Source of the DNA: Galaxea fascicularis
Lineage: Eukaryota > Cnidaria > Anthozoa > Scleractinia > Euphylliidae
Assembly (NCBI GenBank): GCA_948470475.1
Contig: OX419347.1
Coordinates: 18,022,675 to 18,086,674 of the forward strand
Direction of reading: 5' to 3'
Length of the DNA stretch: 64,000 nt
Each line of letters starts with the position of its first letter. Position 1 is the first letter of the stretch. The translations under genes were made by a program, and so were the position numbers. Below the pieces are notes generated by a model. It did not search any database, was not told the DNA's origin, and saw only the letters and a list, made by a program, of their open reading frames with translations. Below, one piece after another: positions 15,001-24,226 of this stretch.

Positions 15001-15833
15001 TGATGCTTTTTCGTCGTAATTTCCTGCAGTTAGTTTTTTTTTAATGAATCGTTTTTTTCTTTCTCCTAACAGACCTTACCAGGAGGCCATTGTGTCCCTT
15101 GTAGCTTTGATGTTGGATACCGGTTTACCGTGTTTCCGAGGAGAGACATTGAAGAGACTCAGGTGCTTAATGTATTAATATGTTATTTCTAGCTCCGTTT
15201 CCTCACCAGTTCAACAAGAACTGCTTCAGTTATGGGGTGTAAGGCAGCTTATGCTGTGAAATTTTTTTCTGACGTCTCTACCGCACTATCGTGGGACACA
15301 GTCAACACATGCGCTCATAGGGTACCTATTTAATTTGCAACAGAGCAAGATTCAGCCCCGCGCAAAGTGAGCGAGAGGCGGCAGCTTACATGGTGAAGGT
15401 CATCCGTGACTCCTACTTAAATTACAGGTAAGGATCTTGAACCCATTTGCCGTTCAGTTGAGTTTGTTTTTCAGTGTTTGTTTGTTCAGTTCAATGTGGA
15501 ATCAAGTGTAATTGAACCAATCGAAAATACCCTCAACTTTCGCTAAAAAAGAAAAAACACCGACCAGGCTGGCAACAACTGTCCGCCTTACAGTAACAGT
15601 AAAATGGTTGAGCAAGGCCGACCAGCGATGTCCGTTTTAGAGAGGTATTCACTTTATAGGCATGTCGATAAAGAGAAAATTGACCGTCTATCATGCTAAT
15701 GCCAACCAAATCAAATACCGTGAACCATGCTGAAAGTAACAAGTGCTTGTATATTCACACTATTTTTCTTTTCCTTTGCAGGACTCGAGTTTACGATTTG
15801 ATTCAGTTGGCCCAAAATCAGATTCCTTGTTAG
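26..15833 (+). CDS. PI4KA: Phosphatidylinositol 4-kinase alpha, C-terminal two thirds (5' part lies outside the window)
   Basis: Makes PI4P from phosphatidylinositol and ATP at the plasma membrane. Coding exons: 26-80, 470-920, 1176-1386, 1486-1681, 2199-2283, 2828-3004, 3436-3648, 4428-4596, 4793-4920, 5070-5276, 5664-5872, 6473-6686, 8031-8365, 8857-8947, 9429-9713, 10162-10349, 10837-11063, 11789-11889, 12493-12597, 13186-13311, 13620-13740, 14251-14368, 14915-14956, 15073-15162, 15344-15427, 15782-15833. All introns are GT-AG and phases agree throughout, giving about 1,425 residues; the human protein is about 2,100. Alpha-solenoid segments include [29 protein letters not shown] and SQLLAHQ. 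The kinase domain shows [31 protein letters not shown], catalytic KDRHNGN (13620-13740), the metal-binding DFG split across 13740/14251, and the ending [13 protein letters not shown]. Catalytic residues look intact. The shortest exon is 42 bases. Introns hold a SINE, a TIR element, a dispersed repeat and a minisatellite. Confidence 0.96.
3887..4083 (+). repeat. Dispersed AT-rich repeat, copy 1 (PI4KA intron)
   Basis: This about 195-bp block has a second diverged copy in reverse orientation at 25733-25909. Shared landmarks in order are AAGAGTGATCAG.ATCAAATTTCT, TCACGAGA, CCCCACTATTTCTTTGGGAAA and GAAAATTTAAATTTT-like text. No coding potential or clear terminal repeats are seen. It is probably a non-autonomous element, and no family name can be assigned from sequence alone. 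Confidence 0.7.
6175..6485. repeat. Degenerate minisatellite running into a PI4KA splice acceptor
   Basis: Several imperfect copies of a roughly 23-bp unit resembling GCATTGAACCCATGTTAATC are scattered through the intron from 6175 and end across the acceptor at 6471-6472. The first four or five codons of the exon at 6473 (SIEPM) are part of the last unit. Confidence 0.6.
10509..10524. repeat. Homopolymer of 16 G
   Basis: An uninterrupted G run in a PI4KA intron, flanked by further GGA-rich sequence up to about 10540. It could form a G-quadruplex in single-stranded form. Its exact length is prone to assembly error. Confidence 0.9.
11268..11544. mobile_element. Short non-autonomous DNA element with 10-bp terminal inverted repeats
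   Basis: The block begins GGGTTGCCAC (11268-11277) and ends with the exact reverse complement GTGGCAACCC (11535-11544). Inside, the phrase AAGTCAGGGAA occurs repeatedly. There is no ORF of note. No convincing target-site duplication was found. It sits in the PI4KA intron between exons 10837-11063 and 11789-11889. Confidence 0.6.
12055..12343 (-). mobile_element. tRNA-derived SINE
   Basis: Read on the minus strand, the head carries a box A-like TTGGCGCAGTGGTGACAGC and a box B-like GTGTTCGATTCCC about 35 bases apart. These match RNA polymerase III internal promoters of tRNA origin. The body runs to a tail AATAAAGTTATTATTATC, the simple-repeat tail expected of a SINE mobilised by a non-LTR retrotransposon. 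It is inserted in a PI4KA intron, antisense to the gene. Confidence 0.8.
12578..12712 (+). repeat. Tandem duplication that copies the end of a PI4KA exon and its splice donor
   Basis: The exon end plus donor plus start of the intron (copy 1, 12578-12652) is repeated as 12653-12712. Both copies contain TGGCTACTGCGCC, GGGGTAAGATAAACAA and AGGTCAAGTCTTCACACTC. Copy 1 has an extra insertion of about 16 bases. The second donor is intact. Reading through the first donor meets an in-frame TAA two codons later, so the first donor must be the productive one. Confidence 0.85.
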
Positions 15834-17243
15834 ACTTTTTGGCGGCTGCAGATTGGTAGTGTTTAGCTTACTCGAAGAGCTTATTCCGGGGCGCTTGCTT
15901 TAAGCGCAAATGTTCGGTCGGCAATGCGGGCAATTTTCTGTGCTCGACTGGTGCAGTTTTAGCCTCAAGGGTAAGAGATAATTTAAGCACTGTACATTCC
16001 CCAGCACGGAATGAAATAGAACATCAAATATCTGTTCAATATATACTTGAAAGAACATTTTCTTCAATTATTACTGAAGTCGTCCAATTCAATGAATAGT
16101 GGAAAAAGATAAATGAAATTTGATATGAAATAGCCAGGAGTGATACGCTCGCAATAAGAGAGGAACTTCAGTATTCACGTTTTAAGGAAAACAGTTGTGG
16201 AGGTTGAATCCGAGATGGCTGCTAATGCATGCATCGTAATTTCAACGAGTGGTAACCTGTAATTTCAATGCCAGCTGTACATAACAGATTCCCAAATATT
16301 TGATTTAATTTAGATTATACCGTAATATTATTGTATAAAGTAACAAAAGAAAAAGACACACGTAAGGTGAAAGGAAATTCTGTGTTATGTTGCTAGTTGT
16401 AAAATAAATTATTCAGTAAATGATATTCCAGGTAGACATCTGTTTTTTGGCTGCGCCAGTCTTCCCGCACAAACAGTTTTATCCTCTCCCTTGCGCGCTT
16501 TTATGCTGTGGTCAGTTTCGCCGACCTCCCGCTGGCAAAATCAGGACTTTCGTTAGTACCGAGCTTGGCCGTGAAATCTTCGTCCCGTATCTGCTCAAGA
16601 GAAAAAATTGAGTGAGTCTGGGAACAAACCTTAGTTTTCAGCCGGAAGCGATTTTTGTCGAAGGTGTTACGAAGGCGATCATGTTTAGACACAGCAGTTG
16701 TCTTATGTCTTTGTTTCGTTTGGTTTGACGTAACGCCCCAGTACGTGAGACGGTTAAACGATTTATCTCCGATTCGCGCCCGGCTTTTTTGGTTGCCAAA
16801 TGGTATTCTTTTCGTATGGAATGAATGCCACGAGTATGCGCGCATCAAGCGACTTTCACGTGCCGACTCGCCTGACTCTTATCCCTTGAAAAAGCGGGAA
16901 AGAAGGTTGCTTATTATGTACAGTAGTCTTCTTGGAATTGCGTTTCAAAACAAGGCTTTGCAAAGTTTTCTATTTTTGTTTCTTTTCTTTGCTCCTTTTG
17001 TTTCTCTACTCTCCACATAGATTCTGTCTTGTAACTCTTTTCAAATAAATGCTAATCGAGCTGCTCGCTCACAAGTGCGAAAATCTTTGAACAATACAAA
17101 GTTGTGATATTTCTGACGTCGAGAAGTCCTTTGGGTGTTTAAAATTCACCCACGTGAGAGCAAGTTTCAGTCTTGTCCATTTGAAAATTCAGCGCGCTGG
17201 TCGAACGAGCGATCGACGCTTCTGGCCGTGAAACTGGCAAGAA
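15834..17243. other. PI4KA 3' UTR and DMRT upstream region
   Basis: This stretch follows the PI4KA stop codon and precedes the DMRT start. A poly(A) signal at 16403-16408 probably ends PI4KA. The remaining 830 bases should hold the DMRT promoter and 5' UTR. I see no TATA box or other element I can defend. Open frames here, such as 16655-17020, lack recognisable protein features. Confidence 0.5.
16403..16408 (+). terminator. Candidate PI4KA poly(A) signal AATAAA
   Basis: Canonical hexamer 570 bases after the PI4KA stop codon. Confidence 0.45.
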
Positions 17244-20200
17244 ATGCACAAACACGAGATTAAGGAAGAACTTAAGGAAAGTCCAGCGGATTTGAAACTG
17301 CAAGCAGCGTCCAACCGTAACCCGAAATGCACACGCTGCAGAAATCACGGTATTTTATCGGACCTTCGAGGACATAAGCATCAATGCCGCTTTAAAGACT
17401 GTACTTGCATGGACTGTAGAACAGTGGCGGAGAGGCAGCGTTTAACGGCGGCCAGGATCGCGCTGTTCAGGCAACAGAAGGGCAATGAAGCTGACATGAT
17501 AGTGAACACGACAGAACTGGATCAGATGGACGGATGGACGAACGGAGAGGAATACCGAGAAGGTGAGTTGGAAAATTCTCTTCGTCATCATCTATTCGTT
17601 CTATTGTAACAACAACAACAACACTGTCTGTGTAAAGTACATTCACTTGAATTCGCGAAAGCTAAACATCTTTCTTTCCTGCGAGAAAAATGGTCTCACG
17701 TGCAAGTTCAATCTGGAAGCGCAGTAATTTCAAATAAAAATCACTCGAAACGTTTACCGTTTGCGGTTACATTTGCCGGTTCTTGCTGGTGTCAGTTGTT
17801 AAAAATAAGGTGTTACACGTGACGAGAATACCAGGTTCAGTTGTACGAAAGTCAGTTATAAAACTGTTCGGTCAGACCCGGTTTTCACAAACGAAGACAA
17901 ACAGAGCGCAAAAGTCGAACCACATGATAGCTACTATTTCATTGCTATGCGTGCGTGCTTGCGCTTCCGATCGTGTGAACTCTTGGCGCTTACGTTTTTC
18001 CGAGACGCATGCTCAGGTGGTACAAAGCGAAATAAGATTGGCTGAGCATTACAAACGGCGCAAATGTTGATTATACAATTGTTTTAAATCGTTGAATCAA
18101 GTCTACCAATGAACATTTTGTCTTTTTAGAGAGCCTCTTCCCAATGAATTTATTTGATTTTGGCTCCTAGCCCCCCGCTTTGTAACTATTGGAATGGATA
18201 CTCAGAACGCAGACTTGTCTTAAATAATGCAAAGACAAAATTAATAATTTGGCGTAATGTATACAAGTATTCGGAATCCTTGTGACAAGGGTTCACTATG
18301 ACTTCTCAGCCGACAATTTCTCAAGTTCTTTTCTGTAACAAAACTTCGCTTCTCTTTTTGAATTATGGTTTATGCAGCGGCGAATGTCGGAAGTTACTAA
18401 TTATAAAATTAGATTTCGGTGTCGTTTACCCTTATTGTACTCACTTCCCAAAAACAATTGCAGTTTTTGGATAAGTTTGCAAGCAAAAACCTATACAGCG
18501 TACAGTAATTGGAATAATAGATTGTTGAAAGGCGTACTTCTCCCGCAAGACTTTTCAGCGTTTTTTTTTTTCCGTTATATAAAGGTTTCCTTTTGGCGCA
18601 AATAGATTCCTTAAGTCACTGTTCTTAGATTTATTTCCTTTGTGTAAACATCGTCGCTGGATTAAACAACTACTTTTCTTGTTCCTGGTCTGCGTCGATA
18701 TTTGCACTCTAAAGCGAAACAATACACATTTGCTTACATCGGCAATTTTTTACTTTCCTCGTAATCATCATTCCGCGTTTGGCGGCTTTTCAAAAGAACT
18801 GATTTTGTTTCACAGAATTTCAAAGACTGTTAGAATATTTTTCCGATCAGCCACGAGGTCTGATCTCAAGCGCAGAAAAAATTGTCCTGTTTAACTTGTG
18901 TTACTGCGATACGCGTCAAGTCTTTGATTTCACAGCTGCCTGCTCTAAATTTGTGGTTTCAATACACGTCATGCAGCCGTTCATCTTTTCAAGGTGAATT
19001 TACTTGTTGTGGTGTTTACAGCACAGAGTACCGCCCTCATTTATAATTAAGCTTTGAATTGAAAGATATTCCTTTTTAAAAGGCGAACCCTTTGTTCACG
19101 TTTTAGTACCACAAACATAAGTAAGATATAAAAGAAACAATAAAACGGCAGGCCGCTAATTGACGTTACGCTTCATTGCGTTGGACGCTTCATACAAGGG
19201 GAACTTTGAACTAAAGTAGAGGACGACAATTTGAACGAAAACTTTAAAAACAAAGAACGCTCTCCAGTAGATGCGCACAGTCAATCTTAAAGATTGACCG
19301 GAAAGATTTTTCTTTATCGTTTTCAAAAACTTCCGATTTTGCTCATGCGCGCAATCAGTGGCTATTGTTGTAAAATCTCTTTATTCTGTTATTGGACAAA
19401 ATCTCATGCAGAGAATAAAAGCTTCGAATTCCTGGAGTTCCTATAGCAATTAAATCTCATTGAAAAAATACAAGGTATCGGTGGGGTTAAATTAGAAGTT
19501 TATTAATATATCTGTACAGGTTGCTTTGCTGAAACCGTGAGAAAATACCAGCGCTAGCTAAGTCAGTACATTACTAATTCCACATTGAGAGTTGAAATGA
19601 ATACCGTAAGCCAGCTGTGGTATTTTCAGAATCCAGTTAACAAAATGTGGGATCTGGAGCGCGGGTCTACGCTAGGTGAGCTCAGAAGCAGTCACAGCAA
19701 TTGGTTTTAGTTATGTTCATCCTTGGTACTTTGGTTAGCATACAAATAACGCAGCAAGATCTATCAATGATCCCAAATTAAGTAACATCGAACTGAATGT
19801 CTGGTGTACTTACTGAATTAGAAAACGGACGTGATCATCTTCAAAAAAGCAGTACATTGAAACACTTGACCAGTTAAATTTTCGCCAAGCTACTACCAAG
19901 TCCTTAGCCTGCGTAGCTGACGCGGTGTAGTCCAAAACTGATAAAACAGCCAACTACGCAGGCTACCCAGTCTTAGGATAGATAATCATTTTAGGAACGG
20001 GTAAACTTCTTCCAGCACCATCAAAAGTCAAATGAAATTAGTGGAATTAGAACTTTTTGCTATTTTTAGGTACTCGTTGCTTCTCCTCTTTGTCTTTTCT
20101 GTGCTATATTACGAGTTGAAAACAAAATGTCAATCTCTCCACCATGTTTGATCTTGAGGCTTCTCCCTGTTTAAACAATTATTACGAACGCTGACTTAAT

Positions 20201-21279
20201 TTACTTCAAAGATTTCTAAATTTTTAATTGCCTCCCATGCTTTTTCACTGTCCAATCTTAAGAAGCAGAGGAGGAACAGGATCTTGTTTTCTCTCTAAAA
20301 CCGTTAGACCAGAAAGATGAATATTTGATGCTATTCATAGAAAGCGCCAATTATGCGAACTTTGTAGTAGTTGCCAGGCGTGCTCGTGGTTATTGCGTGG
20401 AGTTAGCTGGCTTGATATACACGTGTTTTACACTTTGAACTTGAATTCGCTTCACCGCAATTCTTAGGAGTCTGTCTGATGGTAACATATGATTGAGCCA
20501 TTGTTTATTTCATCATTATCATTATAATGTTCTAAATATAATTGAATTTCTTTTGTCACATTTTAGGACTGCTAAAGCGCAAGAACAGTAACGGACGAGA
20601 AAATAGTAATGGCGCTAGTCCCGAGAGCTCTGACAGTGACTACAGCAGCGCTCCGTCATCAGCGTCTAAGAGACTACATTCGGAATCCCCCTTAACACTT
20701 CCCACGGTAGTTCCATCCCCCACGGATATTCTCACCCGCGCATTCCCAGGGTTATCGCCTTCTGTCTTAGAACACGTGTTGAAAGGTTGCAACGGGAACG
20801 TGCTTCAAGCAATAGAAGTGATCGTGCAATATAGTGGAAACAGGCCTATTACAAACGGTATATTCGGTCAGCAGAATGTACTCCAGGCTCAGCCTCAAGC
20901 TGATGTAAATCCCCAGGCTTCTCCGCATGTTGCAGCGCCGACGGCAGGGTCCCTACCCCCTCTTTTCAAGTTTAATTACGTCAATGGACAGTATAGATAT
21001 CTCATGCCGCAATCTTTAATGCCCTTGGCATCGTACATGCTGCCTGCAACGAATAGCATGGGGCTTCCGTTTCCTCAGTTTCCGTTTGACATGCAGAATC
21101 ATCAATTTAAGCCAGTGGAAAGCGCACCGGAAGCGGAAGTGAATGATGAAAGTGGAAGCAGTGAGACGAAACCACCTGTGGATGGGTACCGCATCGGCGT
21201 GTGTAAAGTGTGTGGCCAGGAAACGACTTCAGAGGAACAGTTATGTGTTACTTGTTCGGCCTCGTTTAATCGCAAATGA
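17244..21279 (+). CDS. DMRT: DMRT (doublesex/mab-3 related) transcription factor with DM and DMA domains
   Basis: Nuclear DNA-binding protein of the DM-domain family, which acts in sexual and neural development in animals. Two coding exons, 17244-17562 and 20567-21279, join in phase 1 to give 343 residues. The DM domain spans about residues 28-80: CTRCRNHG, GHKHQC and CTCMDC supply the Cys/His ligands of the two intertwined zinc sites, followed by the recognition helix AERQRLTAARIALFRQQ. Residues 158-200 are a DMA motif (PSPTDILTRAFPGLSP onward), which places it with the DMRT3/DMRTA (DMRT4/5) class. Between them is a Ser-rich linker. The last 25 residues carry C319-x2-C322-x10-C333-x2-C336, a possible zinc ribbon I do not know from this class. 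The 3-kb intron has no second gene. The precise orthologue within the family cannot be settled by eye. Confidence 0.93.
19905..19965. repeat. Short snap-back repeat in the DMRT intron
   Basis: It begins TAGCCTGCGTAG and ends CTACGCAGGCTA, its exact reverse complement, within 61 bases. This could be a MITE remnant; no target duplication was seen. Confidence 0.5.
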
Positions 21280-21345
21280 ATGTCATTTCAGGCTACCGGA
21301 AGCGGAAGTGAAACGTACAAAAAGGGGGTAGTATGGAGAAGAAAC

Positions 21346-21351
21346 AATAAA
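21346..21351 (+). terminator. Candidate DMRT poly(A) signal AATAAA
   Basis: Canonical hexamer 67 bases after the stop codon, followed by a T-rich stretch. Confidence 0.6.
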
Positions 21352-22153
21352 TTTATTTATTTTTCATGTTTAATTGTAATTTTTTATAGCCAGTTTGTTG
21401 TACATTGAAGATTATTCTCATAAGAGATTTTATGCCAATTTTATAAGAGTAAATTTCATTGTGTGGACTAACACAGTAAAAGTAAAATAAGATTTTGTTG
21501 CGAGAAAACTCGTTTTAAGTTTTGTAAAAGAGAAAGTAAAATTTCCTTTAAAAGATTTTAGATTCCATTCGGAATCAGTGGACCTTCTCACAGTAGTTTT
21601 CCTTTCTGGACAAACAAATTTATTCAACTGATAACGATCGAGTAAAGGTAGTGATAATGCCAAATTATTTGGGACTGGTTTTTGATAAACGATTCTTTGA
21701 CTGTTAATGTTTTAAGTATTAGGGTAGATTATACGCTTTCATGCTTTTAAGCTCTTTACATTCTGAATAATAGGAATTGAAATTGTGTTAACTGACTACA
21801 AGAGACATAAATGTAAGATGTTTTTTAATGCTGCTACGCTGCCAATGGGGTGAAGTACAGAACGCACTCAATTTCCAGGGAAATGCTGATATGTAGAAAA
21901 AGATCGAAAGAAAGCTAATGCTTTTAGACGAAATAAAATAAAGCTTGTAAAACCAGTATCGTTTCCATACGCAATCACTAGTATTTGTTTCGATTATCAG
22001 GGGCTCAATATATGAGCTCGCTGGGGAAAGTATCGTTGCACCCGAAGTTGTTCTGACGCTCGATCCAGACTCTTCTCCGACTGGTTTCAGGGCGCCTCTC
22101 CCGCTACGAGTAACTCGTTTTCTGAATGGTCTTTTGAACACTTTCATTCTGCA

Positions 22154-22339
22154 TATAGAGCGTTTTCACTCACGTGACCAGCAGACATATTGGTTTAATG
22201 AAACAAAAGAGAGTATTTGTGTAAAAATAGAGCTCTTTTCCCAGAAGGCTATTGTAGCCTGGTACACCAATATGGCCGCCGTTCCTTTGTTTTGGTACAC
22301 CAACATGGCCGCCGTGACGTCATGTGAAAACTCTCTATA
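22154..22339. mobile_element. MITE-like element with about 16-bp terminal inverted repeats
   Basis: The left end TATAGAGCGTTTTCAC matches the reverse complement of the right end (TATAGAGAGTTTTCAC) at 15 of 16 positions. Similarity continues into CACGTGAC versus ATGACGTCAC. A possible TA duplication flanks it. Inside is a short tandem duplication containing TGGTACACCAA.ATGGCCGCCGT twice (22259-22281 and 22293-22315). There is no coding capacity. Confidence 0.7.
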
Positions 22340-24226
22340 CACCTTCCAAAAAAGCTCCCATTCCAATATTGTTGCCTCGTTCGTAAGAGCAAAAATATTT
22401 TACCTTGAACGAGGCAACAAGGACTAATTTGAATATAAACACGAGAATGTAAGAATAGAAGCCAGTTTGGAATAAGGTGTATTCACTCAATCAAAATTTT
22501 AGCAATCTACTAATGATCTAAAATTGAATCAGGTGTGTGGTAATGCGATTGTAACAATTCATTGCACCTTTCATCACTTCTCTCACAAAATCAGCTGTGC
22601 TGCAAGGTACCAGCAACAAGAACGAACAGGTCATCAGCTTATCAACACACATAACATGAACCAAGTTTGAACTGCTCAGTTATCCGGCCCCAGGCGAGCA
22701 TCCTAGTTAACGTTATTTAATATTCCATTTTGTCAGGAGCCCATCACTGGGAGCGTACAACTGCCCTATATTCATGTCACGGCGTTTTCACAGACCGATT
22801 TAATTGTAGATTGAATTTGCCGCGAATATGGGACTCCCGCAAGAGCCCCAATGATCCACAATCACAATGCTCCATTATCCCCATTCTCTCGTGCGAAACT
22901 TTTCCTCGAACTTTCTTTTGTTCTACAGTTTATTTGCGAAGCTGAGAAACTTTAGAACAAAATAATGGTGATGATGATGCGGTATTACGTGTACCGAAAC
23001 TTTCCTTTTCGCGGGAAAAGATAGTCTAAAAATAAATCGGTCTGTAAAAATGCCGTGACATAGGATTAGTATGGGAGTTATACGCTCCAAATGATGGATT
23101 CCTGGTTTTGTAAATTCTTAGGAAAAATAACGAATAGAAGAGATTCCAGATAAATAGTTTAATTTTAAGAAACAGTAAATACAATAGCTACACAGATAAC
23201 ACATAATCATGTTCTATTCTACGCTTGCTAGTTACAGTCGAAGGTAAAAATAAGTTCCTTTGTCATTCTTTCTTGACAAGTCATCTGAAGAACGTTCAGA
23301 GCTTGACTAATCACTTTCACATGAAAAAACAAAACAAAACAAACAACTTATCGAGCTTATATATTAAATTAAGAACCTGAATTAGGCTGCCAGAGAATTA
23401 GCTTCTTTGTTTGGGATCTAACCGAAAGTGTTATGTGTAAAAGTTAAACCTTGGACCAGGGTCTTTTCGTTCAAGTTAGATCTTATAGAAATATTTCTCT
23501 TTTCTTTGGCTGAATGAACTCACATTAAGGCACCCCTCTGACAATACCCTATACGATCGTTAGACGAAGTCAATTTAAGGGGAGGAGGAGGATAATTTTA
23601 AGCTAAGGAAGGCGTTTCTCCTAAGTAAATACCCCTCTTCATAAAAAACACTCGATAATCCAAATTACTGGTACATGATTAACGGATCTAGCATCGCGTT
23701 CAAGACAAAACTTAACTTTAAAGACAGTCACGTGATTGTAATTTGCCCGAATTTCCATGTGTGCACGAAGTTGTCAAGGGCGTGCGACTGTTTCTTTTTT
23801 TTGTTTGTTTTTGTTTTTCTTTTGTTTACAAAAATTTATTGTGGTCACTGCAGACGTTTGCCTTTTGCTGCAAAACACACAGGTCCAAACCTCTACGACA
23901 ATAACACGCATATATCCACCTGCATGCATTCCAATGCCTCGTTCACACAGAGCAAAATTGAACAACTGTTTCCTTGAAAGAAGTCGTCTCTTTTGTTTTC
24001 CGGCTTCAGTTTCATCATACATTAGAGCCAAATAGAACTTTGTGAAATTTAGTCTTTCGGTATCCTGTCACTGAATTTCACCTCGGCTAAACTGGGTTTA
24101 ACAAAACAATTTACTCATAAGTTAGTGTAAATGGAAAATAAATTCATTCCGCGCGGCCCTGGTTGCGACATAAAGAAAAAAGCCCTATAGCTTTACTCAA
24201 ATATTGCCTCGTTTGGTTATCACAAG

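Larger units (their letters stand above)
21280..24226. other. Convergent intergenic region between DMRT and WLS
   Basis: Holds the 3' UTRs of both genes. A DMRT poly(A) signal lies at 21346-21351 and a MITE-like element at 22154-22339. The rest is AT-rich with no coding signal I can support. Confidence 0.6.

Noticed and set aside
16655..17020. 121-codon plus-strand ORF upstream of DMRT
   Set aside because: An overlapping ORF of similar length lies on the other strand, there is no recognisable domain, and the position fits a promoter region.
22134..22427. 97-codon ORF downstream of DMRT
   Set aside because: It lies across the MITE at 22154-22339 and reads its internal repeat.
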